38,177 nucleotides of DNA from a virus: positions 1 through 38,177 of the IMG/VR virus record IMGVR_UViG_3300036820_000626, one strand, 5' to 3'. Below are positions 25,825 through 32,969 of this stretch, piece after piece. The first letter of the stretch is position 1. Each line of letters opens with the position of its first letter. Below the pieces are notes generated by a model. That model worked only from the letters and a program-made list of their open reading frames with translations, ran no database searches and had not been told where the DNA came from. A program made the position numbers and the translations under genes.

Positions 25825-27111
25825 TTATGCCGTGTAGCCGACCGGAGCCTTGCAGTCGTAGATCGAGCCCTGGGCGGGGAAATTGTCGCAGTAATAATCG
25901 GTGGTATCGATCAGGAAGGACCGGGCGCCGGCCGTCGGCGAGCCATTGCTCCCGTAGATCGGGAACACTTTGATCCCGTCCTGCGTGAACCAGAATGGCG
26001 GCTTGCCGTACTGCACCTTGCCCCAGGCCTTGATGACCATGTAGTCCCACCGGCCGATATGCGCGTGGATGTTGGGCACGATGGGATGCCCGTCCACGGT
26101 TTTCTTGCCCCGGAACAGCAGGTCGAGATTGCCAGCCTCGCCGCCCGCGAGCGGGATCATGGTAAGTTGCTCACCCAACTCCTCGTATGCGGCCACCTGC
26201 GCCTCATGCGTGTGGATGACCAGGGAACCCGGCTTCACTGCATCCTCGCCGAGCGACTGCTTGATCTGGTTAATCGGCAGCCGCAGCATGGGCAGTGTCA
26301 TCTGCGCTCCGCCGGCGTCCACGCCATTGGCCAGCAGCCAGGGCGCGTTGGCCCGGTTCTGGCCGAGGGTGTAACCCTCGGTCGCATTCGTGAGGTAGCT
26401 CTCGATGCCGTGCAGGAACACGGGAGCGCCGGATGAGACGCCATCGACCACTACCGTATTCCCGGCCGCGGTTCCGGCAGGAACAGTATCGACAGTGATC
26501 ATCTGTGCGGCGCCGAGCTTGTTGGCGATGCTGGTGATCTGGACCGAGTTCCCATAGCCGTTGCCGCTCGGCAACAGGTTCAGACCGTTGAAAATCTGAA
26601 CGAACTGGTTCTTGGTGAGCAGCCGCGAACCGTAGCTGGTGTCGTCCAGGGTCAGCACGTTGCCGGCGACGGCCGTGATCGTGGCCACGACGCCGGTTCC
26701 GTCTCCGGAGCACAGCATCATGTCCCGAAACTGCTTTAATCGCCTGATCGCTTGCGCGAGTTGATGATCGACGGCGTTTGTGATGGCCAGTGGGCCTTTG
26801 GTCACCAGTTCCGCCAGCTTCGTCCACTCAATCGGCACCGCGTAGCTGACCGGAGTCAGAGACCCGTTCTGCCATTCGGATGCGCCGCCGGCGGGGAGAG
26901 CCACGGTGGAACTGTCGAGGTTGATGGCGGCGACCGAACCCGGCAGAGCCGTCTCGAAGGGGATGCGGTAGGCGCGGTTGGAGTCCATCTGGGCGCGCCC
27001 GTTATCCTGGATCAGTCGGTCGAGCGTGTTATCGCTCTCGACGAGCAGGGGGATGTCCTCCTGTACCTGCTCGAGGGTGATGGAGAGGGTCTGCGCTGCA
27101 GTCAGGGCCAT
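25825..27111 (-). CDS. Major capsid protein
   Basis: 428 residues, the usual length for a podovirus capsid protein. It would have the HK97 fold, though no single motif proves it. Supporting patterns: an N-terminal helix with TLSITLEQVQEDIPLL, an extended segment containing RAYRIPFETALPG, a spine-helix-like LAQAIRRLKQFRDMMLC (about 117-133), an Ig-like or loop insertion rich in Gly/Asn/Val (about 140-250), and a C-terminal beta domain with GKKTVDGHPIVPN and GRWDYMVIKAWG. No separate propeptide is apparent, consistent with an independent scaffold gene directly upstream. AGAAGGA precedes the ATG. Placement after portal and scaffold makes the identification firm. Confidence 0.85.
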   Translation of the reverse strand: MALTAAQTLSITLEQVQEDIPLLVESDNTLDRLIQDNGRAQMDSNRAYRIPFETALPGSVAAINLDSSTVALPAGGASEWQNGSLTPVSYAVPIEWTKLAELVTKGPLAITNAVDHQLAQAIRRLKQFRDMMLCSGDGTGVVATITAVAGNVLTLDDTSYGSRLLTKNQFVQIFNGLNLLPSGNGYGNSVQITSIANKLGAAQMITVDTVPAGTAAGNTVVVDGVSSGAPVFLHGIESYLTNATEGYTLGQNRANAPWLLANGVDAGGAQMTLPMLRLPINQIKQSLGEDAVKPGSLVIHTHEAQVAAYEELGEQLTMIPLAGGEAGNLDLLFRGKKTVDGHPIVPNIHAHIGRWDYMVIKAWGKVQYGKPPFWFTQDGIKVFPIYGSNGSPTAGARSFLIDTTDYYCDNFPAQGSIYDCKAPVGYTA

Positions 27112-27127
27112 CTCTTGAAATCCTTCT

Positions 27128-27141
27128 GCGCCCGAAGGCGC
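27128..27141 (-). promoter_or_regulatory. UUCG-tetraloop hairpin just before the capsid gene
   Basis: On the transcript GCGCC-UUCG-GGCGC forms a five-pair stem closed by C(UUCG)G, an unusually stable tetraloop. It sits between the scaffold stop and the capsid ribosome binding site. Likely uses are stabilising or defining the 5' end of a processed capsid mRNA. Confidence 0.5.
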
Positions 27142-27165
27142 GGCAAAAACAACGTGGTCTCGCTC

Positions 27166-28689
27166 TTAGGCCGTCTTCACGCCGGAAGTTCTGAGTTCAC
27201 GGACTGTCCGCAGCAGTTCCATCTCGCTCGGCAGGCGCCCGGTCTTCGCCTGGAAGGTCTCACGAGCCTTCTGGTGAAGCTGTTGGGTCGTCAGTGTTTG
27301 CGGGACGGTATGCCGCATCGAGGCCGCTGGCTCGCTGCGTGAAGAGTTGGCCCGAGCGTCCATCCGGGCTGTTTTATCCTGCTGTGCGGCAATCGTCGCT
27401 TTCCCGGCCTTCGCAAGCGCGGCGCGCGCGATGCCAGGAAGTACCTCGCTGATCCAGTGGCTCCCAAGAGCCGTAAGATCGGCGAGTTTCTTTTCCCCGT
27501 AACCGCTGCGGTTCCAGATCGCGTTTTGCGCGCCTACGAACTGCGGGTTGGAGGTCAGTAGCTCATCGACCTGGTCCTTGATTTCCTGCCGGACCCTTGT
27601 GCTGGCGTCGTCGTCCAGACTCGCCTTCGCCAACACGCGGTCCACCATCTTGTCCATGTGGCCGTAGTAGGCGGAGTCGGCTTTCTGTTCGAAGCCCTGG
27701 CGCTTTTCTGTATCGATTGCCTGCTGCTGCTCGTCCAGCGTTTTGGTCCGCTGTTCGAGTTCCTGCTGGCGCGTGCGCTGCTCCTCAGTCAGATCCTCTT
27801 GCGCGGAGGCGGTCCGCGGATTGAATGCTCTCGCCTGGAGGACGTCGACTGCGGCGCTCAGTTCATCGTCGCCTTTATCTCTGGCGACCTGAGCCCAATG
27901 ATCGAGCCCAAGCCCAAAGCTTTGATGGATGAAGCGTCCCACGGTTCCATCGGTGCGCGGCTGGCCGTTGGCCACCACCGGCTGCCCGTCATCTCCGAGG
28001 ACATAAGAGAGCTTCATCATCTCCAAGAGCACATCCTGCGTGCTTTTGCGGTCCTTGACGGCCCCAAACAGGGAGGCAAGGTTCGAAAACGTCGCATTGC
28101 CCTCGGCGGCCGCGTGCGCTTCCTCGATGCCGCCGGGGAAAACTTCGTCGTACTTCACCGCCTTCTGTGACAAGCGGCTCGCTGCGAACAGGCTGTTGCG
28201 CAGTTCCGGATCTCGCTCCAGTTCTGCGGCGAGCGCGGGATTGCTCTTCAGCTTAGCCTGCAGTTCAGAAGGAGGAAGAGGACCGACGGGCGAAAGATCG
28301 AAATCCTCGCCATCGGACTGGGCTACCTCTCCCTCGCCTTCCTGCCCGTTTTCTGTTGCTGTCGTTTGGGGGGTATCTTCGGGATTCGCCAGGTCGCCTA
28401 CCGTCGGCTGTTCGCTCTCGGATGCGGCGGGCTGCTCTGCGGCAGCGACGGCAGGCTGCTCTGCGGGAGCCTTTGCAGCCTCTTCGAGCGCCTTTGCCAT
28501 CCTCTCGCGCATCCCCGCGCGGATCTCGTTCTCGGTTTTCGGAGCGGCAGGCGCGGGCGCAGCAGCGGGCGTTGCCGGGATGGCCGGAGTTGCCGGAGTC
28601 GACGGGGTTGAAGGCGCAGCGGCAGGCGCGGAAGGAGCTGCGGCGGCTGCGGGTGCGGAGGGTCCGGGCGTAATGGTGGACGTGGCCAT
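27166..28689 (-). CDS. Scaffolding-type protein
   Basis: 507 residues from MATSTITPGP, whose ATG has AGGAGAA upstream; the longer frame by eight codons lacks such a site. N-terminal 50 residues are Ala/Pro/Ser repeats, followed by helix EIRAGMRERMAKALEEA and acidic, Gln-rich stretches (about 75-135). A helical region with NSLFAASRLSQKAVKYDEVFPGG follows, then a coiled coil rich in Glu/Gln/Arg (about 290-340), and a basic helical C-terminus (ending LRTSGVKTA) that would contact the capsid protein. Elongated, charged, helical and directly before the capsid gene: typical of podovirus scaffolds, which guide procapsid assembly and leave. It is longer than P22 gp8 (about 300). Confidence 0.75.
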   Translation of the reverse strand: MATSTITPGPSAPAAAAAPSAPAAAPSTPSTPATPAIPATPAAAPAPAAPKTENEIRAGMRERMAKALEEAAKAPAEQPAVAAAEQPAASESEQPTVGDLANPEDTPQTTATENGQEGEGEVAQSDGEDFDLSPVGPLPPSELQAKLKSNPALAAELERDPELRNSLFAASRLSQKAVKYDEVFPGGIEEAHAAAEGNATFSNLASLFGAVKDRKSTQDVLLEMMKLSYVLGDDGQPVVANGQPRTDGTVGRFIHQSFGLGLDHWAQVARDKGDDELSAAVDVLQARAFNPRTASAQEDLTEEQRTRQQELEQRTKTLDEQQQAIDTEKRQGFEQKADSAYYGHMDKMVDRVLAKASLDDDASTRVRQEIKDQVDELLTSNPQFVGAQNAIWNRSGYGEKKLADLTALGSHWISEVLPGIARAALAKAGKATIAAQQDKTARMDARANSSRSEPAASMRHTVPQTLTTQQLHQKARETFQAKTGRLPSEMELLRTVRELRTSGVKTA

Positions 28690-28752
28690 AGCAAGTTCTC
28701 CTGCCACTGGCACGCTTGGGTACGCGGGGCTTGCCGGTCGTTGTTTGCGCTC

Positions 28753-28965
28753 TCAGCCGGCCTGAGCGATCATTTCAGAACCGCGAAACGCTTCATGCAT
28801 CGGGTTTCGCGGTTCTGCTCCTGAAAGATTTATCATCCTCCGCTGCGAAGTGAAGAGGTTTTCCTGTTTGCACCGTCGGCATCTGACCCGAATGCGGAAA
28901 TTCACGCCCTCCGCTTCAAGCAGAACGCGCCCGCAATCGGGGTTCTTACAGCGGAGGGTCGTCAC
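28753..28965 (-). CDS. Mu Com-like zinc-finger protein
   Basis: 70 residues. The GTG start overlaps the portal stop (GTGA), so the two are coupled; a longer open frame upstream lies inside the portal gene and is rejected. The pattern TTLRCKNPDCGRVLLEAEG...RVRCRRCKQENLF, with Cys6, Cys11, Cys29 and Cys32, matches the Com family of phage Mu. Mu Com is a zinc protein that binds a stem-loop in mom mRNA and allows its translation. No mom-like gene is in this window; the next gene is the scaffold. The gene's own 3' part forms a perfect 14-bp inverted repeat. A translational role on capsid-module mRNA is inferred, not shown. Confidence 0.75.
   Translation of the reverse strand: MTTLRCKNPDCGRVLLEAEGVNFRIRVRCRRCKQENLFTSQRRMINLSGAEPRNPMHEAFRGSEMIAQAG
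28776..28817 (-). repeat. Perfect 14-bp inverted repeat inside the Com-like gene
   Basis: CAGAACCGCGAAAC at 28776-28789 and its exact reverse complement at 28804-28817, with a 14-base loop that contains ATGCAT. In the transcript this is a strong stem-loop within the coding sequence (residues around AEPRNPMHEAFRGSE). A second near-palindrome, CTCAGCCGGCCTGAG, covers the stop codon at 28752-28766. Possible RNA target of the Com-like protein, or a processing or attenuation element. No T-run follows. Confidence 0.7.
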
Positions 28966-31355
28966 GCTGCGACCGCCTGTGCTCCCTGGTCTACCGCCGC
29001 CGGTGGCCCATTCTGTCCAACGGCTTTCGATGCCGCCGAGTTCATGTTGATAGCGTTCGCCGCCTGACTCTGGGCCTGATATTGCGACGCAAGGCGGAAG
29101 TACTGGCGCACATTCTCGAAGCCCTTTGGCTTGAGCGCCTGCAGCTTGTAGTTCTCCTGCGCCCAACTCTTCGCCAGCGTGACGATCATGCCCATGTCGT
29201 CGAAATCCTTGTCGGGCTGGATCGACGGCATGGCGATGGGACCGGCCTGGCCGGCAACCTGAATCGGAGCCTGCTCGACAAGCTGCTGCAGAACCGCCTT
29301 GATCTTGTTGCGCGCCGCGGCACCCGGCACGCGGATACCATCGGGCAGCAGGTACTTCGCCACGACGGCCGCATTGTCGGGATCGTTCATCAGTTCGACG
29401 GCCAGCGGGTTCTCCTGCATGTTGGTGAGGATCTGCTGCAGGCGATCGCGCATCTGCTCGTACGTCGAAGGGAATCCCGGATCGGTTTCCGGGTAGGCCT
29501 CGAAATCGCCCTGGACATCGCTCTCGAGGATGAACTCGTTGCGGTACTCGCCTTCGACATCGCCTGGCACCACGATGCGAAGCTGCCCGATGATGCTCTT
29601 AGCCATACACCGAACCGCGTTCTTCGAACGTCGCGCGTGCTCGGCGCGCTGCTGCGCGAAAAACAGCATGAGCCGGCCCATGGCCGTGTTGAGCATCTGC
29701 TCTTGCCCGCTGGCCGTTTCGACTCCTGCCGTCGTGCCACCACCGAAAATCTGGGGCTGCACGCCGGTGAGGAGCTGCGCGAGCTGGATGAGCTGCTGCC
29801 CGTAGCTATAAATGTTCCCGTCGATGTGATATGTCGGCTGGAAGAGGGCGCTTGACAGGCCATCCCTCATCCCGTTGCCGAGCTTCGTCCGCTTGACGCC
29901 GATCACCTGGCCGGTCTGCGGGTTCTGATTCATGGCCTGGACGTTGATCATGTCCACGTCGGCCAGAATGTTCGGGAACGCCACGCGGTCCATATATGCG
30001 TGGACGTTGTTGGCGGTATCATTGATACGCTCCTGCACATTGAGCGCAACATCACCGATGCCAAACGGGAAGAGTCCGAGTCCTTTTACCGTGGGGCACC
30101 ACGTCCAGCGTTCGAGCAGCGCTTCCGGCACTACCTCGAGCACGGTATCGCCCCACATGACGAGCTTGCAGCCCTTCGGGAACTCCGCCTTCAAACTATC
30201 CGCCGTGGCCTGATCCTGACAATCATTGAAGGCCCACGGCTGAATCCAGCAGCGGGAATACTGGCCGCGGTGTTCCTGGAGTGGCGCCGAAATACGGCCG
30301 CCGGGGCTCGTCACCTGGTCGCGAGCCATCTGATCGAGCGCATCGTCGCCCGTGGTGCTGTTGAAGTTGCCGGCGGCGATCTGGCTGTACATCTGCGGGT
30401 AGGACTCGCGCACAGCCGCCTGCTGCATGTTGCAGGCAAGGTCCAGCAGGGGAGTCTCCTCAAGCTCCTGCGCCTCCGGATCGGCGTCCACGTAGAGCAG
30501 GTTGAACACGTCGATGGCCGTCATGCTGTTGGGAACTTCTTTCTCGTCCACCTGCATGGGCACCTGCATACGCTCCTCGGGGTAGTAGTCCGCCTGCCCG
30601 AGCGGGCTCTGGCATCCGTCGCAGCGTGGCTGAGAGAAAGGATTCGTGTGTTCGGAAGGCACCACATTCCCACAGTTGGAGCAGACGTAGCGATCGGGGA
30701 GAACCGCGACATCCTGCATGGAGAGGATGGGTTCCTTCGACGTTCCGCACTTTTGGGCATCGACGATGTTGCGGACGTAGGAGAAGTAAGAGCCTCCGCA
30801 CCACAGGTTCAGCAGCTCGAGGTTCATCTTGCTGCCGGTATCGTTCCGGCGCTCGATATCGGCCATCATCGTGGAGGCTTTGTCAGCGATCTGCAGGTCG
30901 TCCTCGTCCTGGGGATCGACAGGCATGTATCGGGTTTTGTCCTGATTGTTCTGCCCCACGGCGATAAAGCTCAAAGCGAGCATCTGGTACACGTTGTCGT
31001 TGTGGGCGTACATCTCGAGGTCGTCGGCGTTCTTCTGTCCACCAAGGACCGCGAGGATGGGGTTGTACTCGAAGCTGTCGTACTGAAAAACGGAATAGGG
31101 ATTGTTTTTCAGGTATTCGAAGGCTTTGAGGGTGCGCTGGACGGCCGCGCGACGCTTCGGAGACCATGACAGCTTGAAATTTTGCTTGATATTGCGCAGG
31201 GCGTCGATCAGTTCCTGCGAGACGCCCTGCACGCCGGCAGGCGTGGCCTGTGTGGACTTATCGCTCGGAGTCGCGCTGTCGCCGGTCGGCTGGCCCGGCA
31301 TTGGCTGTTCGGAGGCTACGCCCTGCTGTTCAGGTACGACGGTGGCTGTTGCCAT
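28962..31355 (-). CDS. Portal protein with zinc-ribbon insertion
   Basis: 797 residues, in the range of large podovirus portals. Disordered N-terminus (1-45); helical wing with WSPKRRAAVQRTLKAFEYLKNN; a stem and clip region with MADIERRNDTGSKMNLELLN near 165; the usual portal segment around FPFGIGDVALNVQERINDTANN and RVAFPNILADVDMIN (about 430-465); and a helical barrel-like C-terminus rich in Gln/Ala. An insertion carries a four-cysteine ribbon: Cys225, Cys228 (VCSNCGN) and Cys245, Cys248 (RCDGCQS). The portal forms the dodecameric DNA gate and binds terminase and adaptor. The ATG directly follows the upstream TAG, with GGAGAGG before it. The Com-like GTG overlaps its stop. Confidence 0.85.
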   Translation of the reverse strand: MATATVVPEQQGVASEQPMPGQPTGDSATPSDKSTQATPAGVQGVSQELIDALRNIKQNFKLSWSPKRRAAVQRTLKAFEYLKNNPYSVFQYDSFEYNPILAVLGGQKNADDLEMYAHNDNVYQMLALSFIAVGQNNQDKTRYMPVDPQDEDDLQIADKASTMMADIERRNDTGSKMNLELLNLWCGGSYFSYVRNIVDAQKCGTSKEPILSMQDVAVLPDRYVCSNCGNVVPSEHTNPFSQPRCDGCQSPLGQADYYPEERMQVPMQVDEKEVPNSMTAIDVFNLLYVDADPEAQELEETPLLDLACNMQQAAVRESYPQMYSQIAAGNFNSTTGDDALDQMARDQVTSPGGRISAPLQEHRGQYSRCWIQPWAFNDCQDQATADSLKAEFPKGCKLVMWGDTVLEVVPEALLERWTWCPTVKGLGLFPFGIGDVALNVQERINDTANNVHAYMDRVAFPNILADVDMINVQAMNQNPQTGQVIGVKRTKLGNGMRDGLSSALFQPTYHIDGNIYSYGQQLIQLAQLLTGVQPQIFGGGTTAGVETASGQEQMLNTAMGRLMLFFAQQRAEHARRSKNAVRCMAKSIIGQLRIVVPGDVEGEYRNEFILESDVQGDFEAYPETDPGFPSTYEQMRDRLQQILTNMQENPLAVELMNDPDNAAVVAKYLLPDGIRVPGAAARNKIKAVLQQLVEQAPIQVAGQAGPIAMPSIQPDKDFDDMGMIVTLAKSWAQENYKLQALKPKGFENVRQYFRLASQYQAQSQAANAINMNSAASKAVGQNGPPAAVDQGAQAVAA

Positions 31356-31814
31356 CTATTGCGCCTCTCCGCTGGCTGCGCCGGTAGCGGCGCCTTCGCT
31401 GATTGCTGTTTCGACGGAAGCTACGGCTCGCGCCTTGAGCCGTGCCTCTTCCGGATTCGCTTCATCCCAGAGTTGCCGCTTGCGGCGCTCGACATAGCGG
31501 GATATCTGGGGCATCGTCACGCACCCGGCCCGCTGAGCCTCGCCGACAAGGTGCGCGTCGATTTCAGCCTCGGTCATCGTGGCAAAGCTGAGTTGCGGAA
31601 CAGTTTCGGCGGCGGTGAGCGGCGCTGGATCCCTGGGCTGCTCGGCGAAGATCGGCGCGCCGGCCAGCAGCCGAAGCATCTGAAGTTGCGCTTCGCGGCG
31701 CTCGCTCTCCGCGCGCGTGAGTTGGTCGCGCAGTTCGGCGATGCGGCCGGACTTCTCGTCCAGCAAACGCATCGTGAGGTCATATTTCCTGCGCCATACC
31801 CACGGAAAAATCAA
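31356..31814 (-). CDS. Coiled-coil phage protein, unknown (TTG start)
   Basis: 152 residues. The likely start is TTG at 31814 (IFPWVWRRKYD), because GGAGGA lies seven bases upstream and the TTG overlaps the previous stop (TTGA). The first ATG inside would remove 14 residues and lacks such support. Residues 12-50 are a heptad-like coiled coil (LTMRLLDEKSGRIAELRDQL), the middle is Pro-rich, then a helical region with TMTEAEIDAHLVGEAQRAG, and an Ala/Gly-rich end. No signal peptide or membrane helix. It ends in TAG directly before the portal ATG. Confidence 0.65.
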   Translation of the reverse strand: MIFPWVWRRKYDLTMRLLDEKSGRIAELRDQLTRAESERREAQLQMLRLLAGAPIFAEQPRDPAPLTAAETVPQLSFATMTEAEIDAHLVGEAQRAGCVTMPQISRYVERRKRQLWDEANPEEARLKARAVASVETAISEGAATGAASGEAQ

Positions 31815-32233
31815 CGCGAGGTCCTCCGCTGGGTCTGCGGGCTGTTGGCGCCGATGAGGAGCGGATTTGGGTTGGTGAGCCCAACCGCGAACGGTCCAGC
31901 GATGTTGGAAGGCTCGCTCAGCGCACCGTCCTGAACCGTCTCCACGAAGTAGTAGGCGATTAGCCCCATCGCTGTCGTGTCAGAGTAACTCGTCGCAGAG
32001 GGCCGCGTATCGGCTGTGGTGACCTCTATCCATGCTGAACTGCTGATGTCAGCGCATGTCGACGCCGCCGCGGCACAGCGAAACGCCGCATAGACGCAGG
32101 GATCGGATACGGAACACCCAGACCATGAGCCATTCGCTGCTGGCGCGCTCCAGGTCAGATTAACCGCGCTGGACTGCGCATGACAGCCGATCGCTGCCAG
32201 CGCCACGATAAGAGGTACGATGATTTTCTTCAC
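31811..32233 (-). CDS. Exported FnIII-like protein (putative lipoprotein)
   Basis: 140 residues; GTG start with AGAGGAG upstream. MKKIIVPLIVALAAIGCHAQ is a clear export signal. Cysteine at residue 17 follows AIG, an acceptable lipobox, but cleavage after CHA by signal peptidase I is also possible. The mature part looks like one fibronectin type III domain (VNLTWSAP, then SYSDTTAMGLIAYYFVETVQDG, then SEPSN) with two cysteine pairs that could form disulfides outside the cytoplasm. Such signals are odd for virion proteins, so this may be a host-surface (conversion) protein or a fibre partner. Confidence 0.65.
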   Translation of the reverse strand: MKKIIVPLIVALAAIGCHAQSSAVNLTWSAPAANGSWSGCSVSDPCVYAAFRCAAAASTCADISSSAWIEVTTADTRPSATSYSDTTAMGLIAYYFVETVQDGALSEPSNIAGPFAVGLTNPNPLLIGANSPQTQRRTSR

Positions 32234-32267
32234 AGAACTCCTCTGAATCAGCTGTCGCTTCCCGTCA

Positions 32268-32969
32268 TCATGGCTTCAGCGCCACCAGCACTTCCGCGTA
32301 AGCGCTGCCGCTCCACGTCCACGTCGGCCCTGTTGCCGTGGTCCCCGCGCCGACCACGCTATACAACTGCCCAGTCTGCCCGGAGGTTGCCGCGTCAAAC
32401 CGTTTTGTCCACGTAGACGTGTCTGTCGCCGGTGTTATCCCGTTACTGACCATCGCAAGCAGCGCATCACCAGCAGTCGCAGGCGTAATTGTCGTCCCGG
32501 TGCAGGTGGTGCAGTAGGCGCCATTGTAGAAGACGGGACTCACATCTGCGACGGTCGAGAAACCACTTAGATCGGTGATTGTTCCAAGAAAAGCGGCGCC
32601 GCTGCCTGTCACGGCAAGCGCCACTGAGGACGATGTGCCTCCCGCGCTCCCCACAAACACGCATGCAGAGATTGTCGTGAATGTGCAGGAGGTTGAGGAC
32701 GAGCCGGTCAGATATGCCCAACTCAGGGCCGTTCCGGACGGTGTCGAGATCGCAGTCACGGCAGTGGAAGTGTTGCCGGTCACGATGGCGACGAGCTGGT
32801 CGCCGGAGGCAGGCATTGTCCCGAAGGTAGCCGTGCAGGACGGGTTCGTGCCATATTGCCCGCAGCCTGCCGCCCGCACCACAGTACCACCCCCACCGCT
32901 CGCAGCCGTCGCACCGGTATGCTGCGGGATTGTCCACTGGAGCGCCAGCAAAAGCAGCAGAGCGATCAT
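32268..32969 (-). CDS. Exported beta-rich protein, unknown
   Basis: 233 residues from MIALLLLLALQWTIPQ, whose ATG overlaps the upstream stop (ATGA); a start six codons earlier is unlikely. The N-terminus is a hydrophobic signal sequence with little positive charge. The rest is Ser/Thr/Gly/Ala-rich beta structure with strand-turn repeats (GDQLVAIVTGN, TPSGTALSWAYLTG, AGDALLAMVSNG) and several cysteine pairs (SCTFTTISAC, YCTTC). This resembles secreted lectin-like or jelly-roll domains in Acidobacteriota; no family is assigned. It lies between the collagen-like protein and the FnIII-like protein, suggesting one surface assembly. Confidence 0.65.
   Translation of the reverse strand: MIALLLLLALQWTIPQHTGATAASGGGGTVVRAAGCGQYGTNPSCTATFGTMPASGDQLVAIVTGNTSTAVTAISTPSGTALSWAYLTGSSSTSCTFTTISACVFVGSAGGTSSSVALAVTGSGAAFLGTITDLSGFSTVADVSPVFYNGAYCTTCTGTTITPATAGDALLAMVSNGITPATDTSTWTKRFDAATSGQTGQLYSVVGAGTTATGPTWTWSGSAYAEVLVALKP

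Noticed and set aside
25063-26436. Plus-strand open frame of 457 codons opposite the capsid region
   Set aside because: Covers two confident minus-strand genes and has shadow composition.
28966-29166. N-terminal extension of the Com-like protein
   Set aside because: It lies inside the portal gene; the GTGA overlap at 28962-28965 is the natural coupled start and leaves a Com-sized protein.
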